The position numbers and the translations under genes are program-made. This document shows, in pieces, positions 41,029 through 53,582 of a stretch of 64,000 bases of DNA (position 1 is the first letter of the stretch; each line of letters begins with the position of its first letter). Source of the stretch: Paraspadella gotoi (taxonomy: Eukaryota > Chaetognatha); contig CM119269.1 of assembly GCA_051294375.1 (NCBI GenBank), positions 1,442,537 through 1,506,536 of the forward strand. Direction: 5' to 3'. The notes below the pieces were generated by a model. That model saw only the letters and a list, made by a program, of their open reading frames with translations, had not been told where the DNA came from and made no database searches.

Positions 41029-44000
41029 TCAAGAAGGAGAAACTAAATTGGTTAACAAAGTCAAAGGCGCCGACGATGACGTCGGTAAGTTGAAGTCGGG
41101 GCTAAGTTTGGGGAAATCAGTTTGTCGCCGGCCGAAGGCGGTCACGCATCGACCCGGGGGCGAGCGGGGAGCCGGAATGGCCGATGTGGAAGAGGGTAAA
41201 TGGAGGGCGGTTGCGGCTTCCGGCCGAGTTTTAGAGGCGAGGCGAACGAGAGGCGTTTCTGTGGCGAGCGCAGTTAAATAACAATCGAGTCTCGAAGCGT
41301 CTCTTGGGCGTGGCGAGGACGTCGAAGAAACCGACGTCAAACTTGAGGAGTTCGAACGGTCAAAGTTGGGCGACGGGCGCGCGGAGTGGCGCACAGTGAG
41401 ACGCATAACTGGAGAAACAGTTGGCCGACACTCCACTTCGAAATGGAGCGGATCGGCAGACTGGCGGTCGACGTTGGGAGACTGGCGGTCGGCGTGTGTA
41501 AACTGGCGGGAGTCGTCAGCATCGTCTTTACTCGCTGACGCCGAAATCATTATCGAGTCGCTAAGGTCAACGTCGCTTGTCCATCGAACGTCGTCGAACG
41601 AGTTGTCGTCGTCGTCGCGACGATCTTTCTCGACGAACTCCGGGTCTCTCATCGGCCTTCGTTTTCGGCGCCAGGGTTCTTCGGGGATTCCACGCGGACC
41701 CGCGCCGACCAATAGCAGCGCCACGACGACGACGAATAACGAGAGAGTGAGCGAAGGGCTGGTGGAGGTGGCGCCGCATCCTGGCGGCTCGTTTCCCGAC
41801 CCGGTGCCGGGCTTGGAAGAGATCGACGGCGGCGGCGACCTCGTCGAGGGCGTCGGCGGTGGAGGATAGCACAGCGTCGCCAAGTTCTGCTTCAATTCGG
41901 GGCAATTGTAATCTTCGGTGCCGTCGCATTCGCACGACCAGAGCTTCTTGCTCTTTTGCTGCCGTTTTAAGATGTTTATGCTGCAGGAAAAAGGAAAGGA
42001 AATAGGGAAAAGGAAAGGAAATAGGGAAAAGGAAAGGAAATAGAAAAAGGAAAGGGAAAAGGAAAGGAAATAGGGAAAAGGAAAGGAATTAGGGAAAAGG
42101 AAAGGGAAAAGGAAAGGAAATAGGGAAAGGAAATAAGGAACAGGGTTTCGTTAGAAATTTGTTTTTAAATATTTACATTTCAGGGATTACAATCTTTATC
42201 TTTTGTTTTAAATCGTTCAACTTTAGGATCAAATGAAAGTTTTTCTTGTTTTGTATACAGACAACATAATTTATTGAATTTCAAAATCGTGCAACATACG
42301 TAGTTACTCAATTTTGAACACTTTTTATTGTTCTTATTAAAATCTTGGATTTTATAATTTGTAATACAAGGTGGGAGAAAAATCCCAAACATATTATCAT
42401 AATCATTGCCTTGAGAATTTTAGTTCAAAAGAGTACAATGTAAATGGATTAAATAAGATTAGTTAGATTACTGATCAAAATTTTAAAAAAATTCAAGCTA
42501 TTTTACCTATTGTTACAATAGGAGGTGCACGCGACTCCATTAACCAGCCTGACGCAATTTCGCTGATAGTACTCCAAGGCGACGAGGCAGGTGCTGTCTG
42601 CCGTGCAGATCCATTCGGCTAAAGTGCAAGAAACGGTCGACTCGCTGTCCAGCACCGTCGCCAGTTGGTCCAGAACATGGCTGCACACCTAGGTAAAAAA
42701 AGAGCGTTTGTAAACAATACACTAACATGTAGGGCGAAAAAAAAAAAAAAAAACGCGAATAGAAATTTAAAAAAAAAAATGTCTCAGACCGTGTTTCCTC
42801 CCCCAACAATTTTAAAGAAAACTTAAAAAGATACAAACGGGAATACGATATATCTAAACGGTGAATTATCATCTCGCGTACCACAAATAAATCCTAGTTA
42901 TTCGGCCAAGATAAATAAGACTGACAGGATATAAACCAGCGATAATCCAATTATATAAATTTTAATCATTTCTTCGACTCTTGTCTCTCGCCATGTCCCC
43001 CCTCTTTCTTTTTTTTCTCTCTCTCTCTCTCGTCGCTTTTCTTTATTGCCGTCAAGATAAGGCGTATTTCAAAGTTAACGTTTAAACTTCAATCAACATC
43101 AAAAACGAAGCGTTTTATTTGAAAATTCGTGAACTATACGCTCTTTGAGGATCATAACTCAGTTTGATGAAGAGCAGGAACGTCATAACATATTCGAGCC
43201 GGTCTGACAAATTCCGACCAAATGATGTATTTTAGAGGGCGGGGGGAAAAAAATAAAAAAAAGGTATACAGAGAATGAAAAGGGGATGTTTCTCTCGCAG
43301 AAATCGAAGAACAGAGAAAAAAAAAGGTAGTATTTGAAAGAAATAATTGGCCAAAGGATCGATGAATAAGTCCCCGTCCTTAGTCAGAACTTATTCCCAT
43401 CAAAATTAGTTATGACTGGCCGAAAAACAAAATTCTGCCCTCCATAGTTTAAAGAATTCTCAAATAACGACGTCAGCCAAATTCTCAGAGTCGCTCTCAA
43501 TCAATAGAATCAAGTGTTGTTGATTTAACTTTGCAAAATCTAACACAATGGTCAAAATTTTACATTTTTCACATTTCGCTTAAGGTTAACACGATTTAAC
43601 CCAGCGAAAACAAAATTCCTCAGCGTATTTATTTCTCTTGAGCGTTAATTTTCTCTTCATGTTGATTGCTTGTTTTGAAAAAAATCTCAAAATAATATAT
43701 CTTGACATGCTTGACACATTGTTAAAATTGATGTGTCGGATGATAAAAGGGATTGAGATAAAAGGTTTGACACTATGATAGATACTAATTGAGCATGTCA
43801 TTAGAAAAAAAATTGAGCAAGTAAATTGTGGCTACCTATTTATCATAGCAGCAGAAAATTTAAAGTTCAATAAAAAAAAATTTTTCTTTATTAAAAACTC
43901 AAGGAGAAACTATATTGATATTCGCTAATTAATACAAAGTCAAATACCGAAATAAAATCAGATTAAACTAACTTGATTTCGCAGAACAATCAATTAAAAT

Positions 44001-45233
44001 AATAAAATAAAAGAATATCCGCACTAACGCGAAATGGAACCAACCAACTTAAAAATTAAAATAATAATTATTTTAGTGGCTAATCCCAGTTCTCTTTTTG
44101 CTACCGTGATTCCAAGTCAGCGTTACAAGCTATAAATTTTCGATTGCATTTTAAAATTAATTTTTATCCGGCTGCGTGTAATTCTGCCCATTAATTTAGA
44201 TATTTTCTCTTTTCCTTTTCTCTTTACCAATTTTATAGAAATATTTGTTGTATTAATTTTATAGAAAAACATCATAGTTAGTTGATTAGGAATTTGACCA
44301 TTTCACAAATGTTACAACAATGTCTAGTTTTTTTAAAATTTGTTCATATCTTTCTCACCTCCATCCTTTCTCTCTGTTCCAGGCAAAACGGGTTGTCCAT
44401 GGTGCAATTGCAGTTTATGAGCTTCCAACCGTAGTCGGTTGATGCCAAAGAAAGCAGGGCTTTCTTGCACAAGTCTGAGCAGGTATTGGAGCTGCCATAA
44501 ATGAGGTCAGAGCAGAGGGTCATGTAGTTGTGAAGCGCCATGGCGCAACCGTTGTTGGACATGCAGAGGTTGCGGGCTTTGCCGCAGGATTCCCCGGCCG
44601 CCGTTGACGACGCCACCAGGAGGATCAGCAGCGGAGGGAGGACGACGCGCGGAGTGGACGGTCGCGTGGGAAAGCGGAGGCTTCGACGGGAAGTCGAGGG
44701 GAGGGGCGGGGAGAGGTTCGGCGATGTCCGCGCTTCGATCCCAGACCGGGTCTCATTATGGGAAGAAGTGACGGGGCGTAAGGAGTTGGAAGTTCCACGG
44801 CACGGAATATCTCGTCGAACTCTCCCTGAACATGTCGTCTTAACTATCGCACGGTCCCAAAGAGTTGAAAACGTCCTCGAAGGTTCGTGGGCGACGGAGG
44901 TGTCGGCTCCGGAGCGGACCTTCCGCGGCGACGGCGGAGGCGGCGCCGGCGGACCGTCCTTCATCTTCGAGTCGCGTTGGAATCTCGAGAAAGGATCCAT
45001 CGGGGATCGAATGACGCGGGACGACGAAGAGCTCGATGGAGACCTCTTCCTCCTCCTTCCTCGAGGTCGTTGGCGGAGAGGGGGATCCAAGAATTCCGTC
45101 GTCGTCGATGAAGAAGTTCGTGGGCGATCATCGGTGGCGACGAGGCTTTCCAAACGAGGGGGCGGGCGTTGTGGGTGAGAGGCGCCGGCGGAGGCAATGG
45201 TTGGCGGAGACCGCGAAGGCTTCGTCAAAGGAA
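41029..45233 (-). CDS. GAS1-like protein with two GDNF/GAS1 domains
   Basis: Relative of vertebrate GAS1 and nematode phas-1, cell-surface proteins related to GDNF-receptor alphas. Three exons in phase: 45233-44359, 42688-42507, 41980-41029 (stop at the low end). Exon 1 has about 200 low-complexity Pro/Ser/Arg residues, then a hydrophobic stretch, VVLPPLLILLVASSTAAG, probably a signal sequence. Domain 1 follows (ESCGKARNLCMSNNGCAMAL ... LINCNCTMDNPFC). Domain 2 spans exons 2-3: SCTLAEWICTADSTCLVALE, LVNGVACTSYC, CECDGTEDYNC, NLATLC, matching the GAS1 pattern closely. After a Pro-rich linker comes a transmembrane-like segment (LTLSLFVVVVALLLVGA), basic residues, and about 200 further residues rich in Asp and Ser. 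Vertebrate GAS1 is GPI-anchored and single-exon. Exon 1 begins mid-codon at an acceptor and has no ATG near the signal, so the true start is upstream or the long N-terminus is partly UTR. Confidence 0.8.
41998..42137. repeat. (GGGAAAAGGAAAGGAAATA)n tandem array
   Basis: About eight purine-rich units of 18-20 bases directly upstream (minus strand) of the last GAS1-like exon. On the minus strand it is a long polypyrimidine tract before the acceptor. Confidence 0.95.
42689..44358. other. Intron of the GAS1-like gene
   Basis: About 1.7 kb, AT-rich, with a short (CT)n at 43018-43031. No internal exon seen. Confidence 0.7.
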
Positions 45234-47056
45234 CTGATAAAAAGAAAAAAAAGAAAGAAAAACGGTGAGTTTATTATTAAATCTCTTTTTTTTCACTTTT
45301 TAGCCTCAGTGAGATGATGGAATTGAATGATGGATTTATAGAGTTAAGTGAAACGAACAATTTTTTTTTTTTAATTTATTTTTTGTTTTGGTTTTTCTAA
45401 AAAAAAAAAAAGTTGGTTCTCTTTCGTCGTCGGTCCGCAAAAAATCGATTTGAATGAAACGAAAATGTTGAGAGATGTGGCAGCTCTTTCGAGAGAAGTG
45501 TGAGGATGAGGAGGAGGAGAGGAGGGGGAAGAGGAGGAAGAAAAAAAAAACGTATCGTTGAGGAGAAATTAACGAGGTCGTATATGTAACTTGCGCGAGA
45601 GGGGGAGAGAGAGGGAGAGAGAGGGAGAGAGGGTGTTCGTCGTCGTCGGAACTAGAGTTGGGGAGACGTAGAGGAGAAGGAAAAAAAATAGTCAAGAAAA
45701 GAGAATAAGTCTTTGTCGAAAAGGTTCGTTTTTCATTTTAAAAGACAACAACAAAAAAACTAAGAAAGAAAAAAAAATGGAGCGAAACAAAAACAAGAAG
45801 TTTGATAGAAGGTCAGCGGGAAGAAAAGCCAAATTTTAAGCAGGCAGGCAAAATGAGAGTGAAAAGGGAAAAAGACTCAACGAGTGGAGATGAAATGGAC
45901 AAAAATCTACAAGGCAATCGAACCTTTGAATCTAGAAGAGAATGTTTGATTAATTTGCGTGGGAGAAACCGGAAGTCGTGGTCTATTTAAAAACCACGAC
46001 GACAGGACGTGTTATTTGATTTCTGTTTTCACGCGGGGCTCATTGGCGTTCACCGTCGTTCACCGGCGCGGTAGGACGTCAACGCGCTCACAAATGAGTA
46101 CGTGGGCGGAATTGTTTTGATAGAAAATTGAAAGTTATATAGAAAAAAAGCGTGTTGGTTTATAATCGTTCGCGTATTCCACGTGGAGGCCATTTCACGA
46201 ATCAGGGTCGAATACCTTGACAGGGCGATAATAACATGTTTGCTGCCAAGAATATTTTCTAGACACTCGGAAGATTGCGAGCCTCATAATCAAATAAATT
46301 TTGATCGAGTCCGAAGAAGACGATTAAGAAGATGAACAAACTCGCCAAATCCTCCAAATTGGTTCGAGATTGGAGCAATCCACCAAATTTTAGAGGAGTC
46401 GACTGAGTTTTCGTAGTTCTCAACTTTCTCCTCCTTGAATGTCGAAACTTTGACTCGGGATTGGCGGTTCGACTTCGGCGGCGTCGAGAAAATCGATCGC
46501 GGATTGGCCCGTCGAGTGAAAAACCGCTGCTGGCGAATCCTCGGACCATCGTCGATTGGTCGGCCGACGCTGCGGGAAGGACAAAACGACGCCCTATTCG
46601 TCAAAACGATCGGCTGCGTCAGCGCCTTCCGGAGAAAGTTTTTCGTCGCTGCCCGTTCTCTAAGTATGATTTTTTTTGATAATTTACACCAAGAGGGATG
46701 CGGCTGCGACTGCGACGGGGCGGCGGCTGCGGCAGAAAACCCCCGAGGAGCCACGGTAGGGGAAAAGGGATGAAAGAGTGAATACAGAGAGAGGGGAGAG
46801 AGAGAGAGAGAGTGGCAAAGCAGATTTTTTCTTTTTTTTTATTTGGAACTTGGAAGAGAAATTTTCGAAGGTTAGCGGCGGCGTAAACTGTTTCCAGATG
46901 AATTCTTTCCAAGCCGAAGATTTTTAATCCGAATCGGAGAAGAGAAGCAAAACCTTCAGAACGAATCTTTCAACATTTTTCTTCTTCGATTTTTCCCTCT
47001 TATTATTGAGAGTGCCTTCCTCTTCCAGATGTTTAAGAGTAAATCAAGGAGAGAGG

Positions 47057-47124
<68 letters not shown>

Positions 47125-47871
47125 CGCTCCCTCGGTTTTAAAGCCCCGAGAAAGAATACCAAGGTATTGTGATGAGTTAGAGCAAAGGCAACCCCGTCGC
47201 TCGGCCGTCGACGAACGTTTTTTGGTTTGACGCAGGAAAGGCGACAGCAGCGGCGGAGGCGGCGGAGGCGGCGACAGCGGGGAATCCGCTGGGAAGAGAG
47301 CAAAAACTCGCAGTTCAACTTTTTCGAGTTTTTCCTTCTTACGCCGAGAAAGAAGAGAGAGACTCAAGAGAAAGAAAGAGAAAGGGGATTATTTAAAACA
47401 GATTGTTTTCTTGGAGACTTTCAAAATTCGTTTGTTTGGAAAAAGATTGTAGACTCTTAGTCCGAATCCGAAGAACAAGAGAAAAGGGGCGATGATGATG
47501 AGTGCTCGATCGTGGCCCCACTGGCCCCTCTCCTCGAACACCGATCGTTTTTTTTATTTTTAATCCCTCTCCCCCCACTCTCTCTTTTCTTTCTTTTCTT
47601 TCTTTTAGTGCATGATTTCCAATTTGATAAGAAACATTTTTCCTTCAGTTTTAAAAGCTCGTTAGAGCGAGAGAGAGAGAGAGAGAGGGTTTTTTTCTTT
47701 TTTTTCCTTCGTTCCCAAAAGATAGATCCTCTCGTACCGAAAGAAAGAGAGAAGTATGAAGGTGAAGAAGTCTAGCAGTCGTAATTATTTCCGATGCGCC
47801 TAGAAAATGTTGCAAGTTAAACATTGGCGCTCTGTTGAGAAGTAAGTTTTTCTCCGTTGAGGTGAGGATCG

Positions 47872-47966
47872 AGCGGTGACGGTGTCTATCGCTTTACGCC
47901 TTACTATCCCAAATTGGTCGGAATTTTCGACCCGGGTTCAAACCCCATCCCCGCCAATTTTTTTCT
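47872..47966 (+). other. tRNA-like Pol III promoter remnant
   Basis: GGATCGAGCGGTGA (A-box-like) is followed about 50 bases later by GGGTTCAAACCCC, an exact B-box core, then ccccgcca and a T run. The T stem pairs poorly and no 5' acceptor strand matches, so it looks like a tRNA-derived repeat and not a working tRNA. Confidence 0.4.
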
Positions 47967-48258
47967 TTTTTTGTTTTTAAACTTCTTTCTCTCGATATCC
48001 TCTCTCCCTCTTTTCTATCTCCGACGCCGACGTCGACAGAGTTTTGACGAGCGAGGATTAGGATTGACGTTGATCGGAGAAAACACTCGCTACTCTCTCT
48101 CTCTCTCCCTCTCTTCTTTTTCTCTCTCCGACCTAATTTCTTTTTTTCGAAGCTCGCAGTAAAAATTTGCGGCTAAGAAGATTTGAGTTTCGTCGACTTC
48201 GAATCTTTTTTTTTCCCTTCGGAGACAATTTCAATTTTAATTTACGTCAATCAACTTC

Positions 48259-48317
<59 letters not shown>

Positions 48318-49211
48318 ATTCCGCGAAGTGGCTCGTCAACGAAATCGGTCGTGGACCGGAAACTGAAAAGGGTACCTTGGACGGGAGGAGACGTTGCGAC
48401 AAAGACGAAGCGCTGCGATGGGCGGTTTTAAAAGGGTGGAGGCGAGATTTCTGGAAAAGGAGAGAGAAAACGTGAGAGGCAAAACAGCGATACCGAAAAC
48501 AACAGCCATTTAAAAACCTTTACAACTCAGGTTAATGAACCCCCCAAAAAAATCAATCAAAACGACCAACTCAAAGCATTTAAATGTTCTTTTGACCGTT
48601 TGATAACAGAAGGGCGATCTCTCTCAGATTCGTTCGAGAGCACATATCACTCGTTCTCTAATTACGCAGTTATTAACCGGTTAACCTTATAGGTTAAGGA
48701 CTTTCGAATTTATTTCGTTCTTTAGTGAGAAGACCAAAACAGCACATGCGGTATCCATCAAAGAAAAAAATTTCGAATTACGACAAGTTGACATAAATTT
48801 TTTTTTTCAGCTTTTTTTTTTCCTTCCTTCGCAGGGAAACAGAAAGATGAGTTTCAGCGTCAGAATTTTGTTGAAAACCATTTATCAGTGAAAGAAATGT
48901 TGGCGACGCTTCCCCCTTTTTTTGTAAAAGCGCATTTAAAAAAAAATGTTGACTTTTCGATCTCAAAATGACTTAGAATCGCCGGTTCACGCCAGTGTAC
49001 TACGATTCAGCTCTTTATTTTCTGCTTCATTTTTATTTCGGAAAATGTGATGATAATTCATTAAGGCAATTTTTTTTTTCCTAAGAATTACTAACGAGAA
49101 AATGAATCGATTTCAGTTGCTGAGAATTAACATTAGAAAGGCCTGTGAATATTTTGGCGAACCTTATCAAGACGAATGTTGATTGAATGACAAGATATTC
49201 TCTCTCTCTCT

Positions 49212-49221
49212 NNNNNNNNNN
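49212..49221. other. Assembly gap (10 N)
   Basis: Ten N splitting a CT run. Confidence 0.97.
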
Positions 49222-49484
49222 CTCTCTCTCTCATTATTTCTTTTCGGTATTTTTCTTTCTTGGAGTAGAAATAAAAGGGCTCTGTCTTTTAGTGCTCCTT
49301 TAGTTTTTCTGTGCTCCTGGCTAATAAATGGACCAAGTTATTTTTCGACCAGCACACTGAATCGCACCCCATGCCAGCTTTACAATGCTTTGGTCAATTA
49401 TAGTGCTCAAGTTGTTTTTGTCCTCATAAAATCACGACGGGGCTCCTGAGTTTTGGCGATCAGTCAACCGAATGAGAGAGAATG

Positions 49485-49526
<42 letters not shown>

Positions 49527-51571
49527 GAAATTCACATCCGCCAACTGCTGCTATATGTAAATGATATTATTGTATCAACCAATGAACCCACCATTGTCAG
49601 GGGTCATTTTTATATATACAGAGAAATGTAAAAATCGCTGAAAATTTTAAACAAAATGTGAGAATTGGTTTGCATTTAATTCATAAGCTACGGGTAACCG
49701 TAGGAGTAATCATTTTTAAAAAAACGAAGCAAATATTGCAGAATTGTATTTTACACTTAATTGAAGAGCTATCGGTAAAAATTTTGACATTTTACAGCAT
49801 CAATAAGAAGCATTAGTGATAACTACTGTCAGGCCGAGACACAGACACCACAAGAAAGAAGAAACGAAGAAAGAAACAATAAAATTGGTAATAAATCAAT
49901 AAATATACCGCATATGTGGAGAAAAGATTATGTAGTAGTGTCTACATTAACACGAAAACAAATAAAAACAACCCCCTCAAAAAAAAATCTACGAGCGAAC
50001 AATGGTTTTTCTCAAAGCCTGGAAAATGGGCAAAATCAATGAAAGGCTTGGCACGGCTCAACTGCCTATGAAAAGATTGGTCCCGCTCAACAAGGGTCAT
50101 CCCCCGCCGACCAACGCCTTTGTTCCTCAAGCTTCATGTTATTTCTGGCAGATTCAGAGAGAGAGAGAGAGTGAGAGAGAGTGAATCGAATGTAGCCAAA
50201 GCGAAAGTCCAAGCTCGGTGGGAGCACACTTCCGCCGATTAGAAATATTGGAGATATGGGAGTGAGATTTGCCGCAAATAAATAAAAATCATTTTGTGTT
50301 TCTGAACAAAACTTCAGAATGTCTTTTTTATTAAACACGTACGTGTAAAATAATCTATATTTTATGGTTCAATAATTTAGATAAAATATTGTTTAAGATT
50401 CAAAATGATGAATAAGAAGGAAAATGAGCGAGTTTTCTCCCTCTCGACCACGTCCGATACGTCACAAACTTGACAATACACCGTTCAGTCTAACAGATGT
50501 CAGATTGTTTCTTCGAGCTGACGATGACTCTTCCCGAAATGACCAAAAGTCTGGACAAAACTATTTTTCAAGTGATTTATTCTTAGTTGTTTTTTTTTCT
50601 ACCTTTCGTCAAAACTTTTTTTGACGCACGAGCTCAACTTCAAAAGGGGGGAAGAGTAGAGCGGGGGAGTTGGCGCGCCGAAAATTGTCAGTGCAGTCAA
50701 TCCATCTTTTTTAATGAGGCGATCCTTGTTTCTCTCTCTCTCTCTCTCTCTCTCCCTCTCTCTCTCTCTCCCAAAGAGTGAGTGTGCAAAATAAAGATCT
50801 TTAAACAAAGACTGACGATAAGTGAGAAAATATATTTTAAAAATTTAAACAACGGAACCGTGCTGTTCACCTCTACGCGAATCAACCCATCAGATTTTTC
50901 AATCAAAACTAAAGTCAAACTCAAAGAATCTTATGTATAATTATAAGAAAAACCCGTTGAAATTACGAATGTTTTCATTGTTATTTTCAGTTCCATCGTT
51001 TTATAACGATCGCCGTTTTTTTCGTCGAGTGCATTGCACTATTCAGAGAATATTTACTTCGAACTTAGTAGTCCCTTTAAACCTAAAGGGACACAAAATA
51101 CGCGTTACCATTTTTTGCCGGGATTTCAACTCGTGCAAGATTGAAATTGGGACTTTTACGGAACAACTTCACCTACGAGCTAGGGAACAGGCGATCAGAC
51201 AGCGAGGAGCAAAAATCCGTTCAAGAATTGTACGATGGAGACGAGGGTGAATAGACGTCTATTACACCGAACGCTTAAAACGAGTTTATTGGGCCCATAA
51301 ATCAAGTTACCCGAAACGCCCATTATCCTTCACATGATAGGGACCGTTGGCGGCCGCCAAGCGAAAACAGAACCCAAACTTCCTCATCATAACAATCGTA
51401 ACGAATGTTTAACATAAAACCGAGATTTCAAATAGAAAAAAGAAAATTCTTCGTTTCATTTACATGCGAACGATTATGGAGCGCGTAAAATGAAGAGGAA
51501 TACAAAAGTTTAAACTTTTCGGCTCGAAAAGATCGGTCTTTTTTTTCTGTTAATTTTTTGTTATAATTTGA

Positions 51572-51850
51572 ATGAAATTGGTACAACCAATATAAAAATT
51601 ATCCATTCATTAATAAATAAGCTATCTTGCCCCTGACTTTGGACAGGCTTTGGTGGTTTAAGGCCTCCATCACTCTTACAAGATAATGACATAGCAGGTC
51701 CCTGCAAGCTTTCAATCAAGACTCTCTCACAGTCTCGTTTATTCACTCCCAGAGTACCTGGCTTCCCTATCAATGAAGTGGAAAATATTTCAAAGAATGT
51801 TTCAATTGTATGAAAAGACCACTCCCTTAAGTATTAGATCGGGAATACTT
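51572..51850 (-). repeat. Dispersed ~270-bp repeat, full copy
   Basis: Reference copy of the family: ttggtacaaccaatataaaa start, gctatcttgcccctgacttt, ggcttccctatcaatgaagt, and ccactcccttaagtatta end. No coding frame and no obvious terminal inverted repeat. Its class is unknown. Confidence 0.85.
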
Positions 51851-51893
51851 ATTGTACTCCGCACTTGCATCAAAATACAAGGAGCTGAATTTT

Positions 51894-52055
51894 ATGAAAT
51901 TGGTACAACCAATATAAAAATTATCCATTCATTTAATAAATAAGCTATCTTGCCCCTGACTTTGGACAGGCTTTGGTGGTTTAAGGCCTCCATCACTCTT
52001 ACAAGATAATGACATAGCAGGTCCCTGCAAGCTTTCAATCAAGACTCTCTCACAG
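51894..52055 (-). repeat. Dispersed ~270-bp repeat, partial tandem copy
   Basis: Repeats the first 162 bases of the 51572 copy almost exactly, then stops abruptly after ctctctcacag. Confidence 0.9.
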
Positions 52056-52462
52056 AATATAATTTTCATTATCACATTATTATTTGAAAAATAAAAAAAA
52101 ATGTAAGAGTTCTAGTATTAACGATTAACAAGGAAAATATAAATTTGCCACTTATAAAGTATTCTGAAGTCTTAAAAAATACGTATACGTATACTATTTA
52201 ATATCACTTCTTAGCTAGTTTGTGGTTTAACCGCCTCATTCTCTTGCAACGACGATTCCGACCAGGGCTAGAACCCGTGAGCCCTGAGTTTGGAGATTAG
52301 AACGTTAAAACTATTATTGTGCTGACGTACGAGACAGCCAATAGGTAATAATTTTAGAAAAAATGATTAAACCCTAAATGAATTAAAAGTATTTATCAAA
52401 TAATTAATGATCAAAGGCATTCCAGAGAGGCAGTACCACAAGCCTCGCCTTCGGTGACTTGT

Positions 52463-53582
52463 CACGGTTCTTTTTATAGGAGTAAAAGGAAATCGAAATA
52501 TACCATTTCTGGAATGATGAAAACCTGAAAGCTTGATGTCAGGGGAAAAGCTTAGGCTAAGTCGAAAAAATTTTCCGAACTGTAATATCATTATTTTTCT
52601 TCAATCTTTAATTTATATTTATAATTTTCTTTTATTTTATGATCGTCATTATATCATTAAATCTTTATGAGAAAAATTTTTAAACCTTTATGATACATTC
52701 TAAGGTCTTTTGGTTCACAGATTTTATTATCAATTTTTATTCACCTGTTTTAATATTTTATTGCTGTAAAAATCAAAAGTATAAGTAATTTTGGTAAAAA
52801 TTGGCTGAAAATTAATTGTCTTGATTAAATTCTAATAAAATAATACAACTAATGGTATTTAATATATGACTTTAATCTGCTGAATAAAATAATTTGACTT
52901 AAAGTCATATATGAACTGAGATATGTCTTAAATAAATCAAAAATTATATTTAAAAAAAAATTTTAGGGCTTTTTTTGGTAGCATCTCAATAAATATATAT
53001 CGTAAAAAGTTGGCGATAGGCTCAAAATAAAGGTCACATCTTATAGTTTCTAGTCCATATATATCAAGTAAAATTATATCATATCATTATGGTAAATTAT
53101 TTAAAAATTTAATTAATATTTTTTAAAATTTTTTGAGGAATGATGTGCCTATATTTAAGCTTGAAAAATTTTATTTATGAATTAATTGAAAGAAGACTGT
53201 CTATAGAACTCGTTTGTATCCTCAATTTTTTAGATTAAAGTTTTATTATATTCTTAATAATACTCACAATTTCATTATTTTTTTAAAAAAATAATATATT
53301 TGATTAATAACTTTTTAGCCAAAAGTCGAAGCAAGCTCTCGGTTTACTGAAATCGTTTGACATATAGATGAGTCAATATTTTGCAAAATTAGAACAAAAG
53401 TTATCAAATTTTCTCAAAAATTAACTTACCAACTTTAACTGCAATTAAAAAAAACTGAGTTTGAAAAAATTTTTCGACTTAGCCTAAGCTTTTCCCCTGT
53501 CCTGACATCAACCTTTCAGGTTTTTATCATTCCAGAAATGGTATATTTCGATTATATTTTTCCTCCTAAAAAGAGAACCGTG
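52463..53582. mobile_element. 1.12-kb element with ~120-bp inverted termini
   Basis: 52463-52581 and 53458-53582 are inverted copies: cacggttctttttataggag with gaaccgtg at the far end; aagcttaggctaagtcgaaa with its complement. They match over about 120 bases with scattered differences. The 870-bp interior is AT-rich with no open frame. This is the form of a non-autonomous DNA transposon. I could not define a clean target-site duplication. Confidence 0.75.

Larger units (their letters stand above)
45234..51571. other. Upstream of the GAS1-like gene; repeat-rich
   Basis: The missing 5' exon or exons of the GAS1-like gene should lie here. GC-rich patches at 46430-46760 and 47180-47300 are open on both strands but give no clear start. 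Tracts: (GA)n 47062-47121, (CT)n 48261-48314, a 10-N gap inside (CT)n at 49201-49230, (GA)n 49491-49523, (CT)n 50731-50770. Confidence 0.5.

Noticed and set aside
44540-45178. 212-codon plus-strand frame opposite the GAS1-like first exon
   Set aside because: The minus strand carries the signal-like segment and the Cys pattern; the plus frame is its shadow in GC-rich sequence.
46290-46773. Opposed 100-150-codon frames at 46.3-46.8 kb as a gene
   Set aside because: Open on both strands in GC-rich sequence, no domain, no splice partner. May be 5' UTR or promoter of the GAS1-like gene.
52200-52330. Minus-strand GGTTCTAGCCC as a tRNA B box
   Set aside because: No A box at the right distance and no cloverleaf could be drawn.
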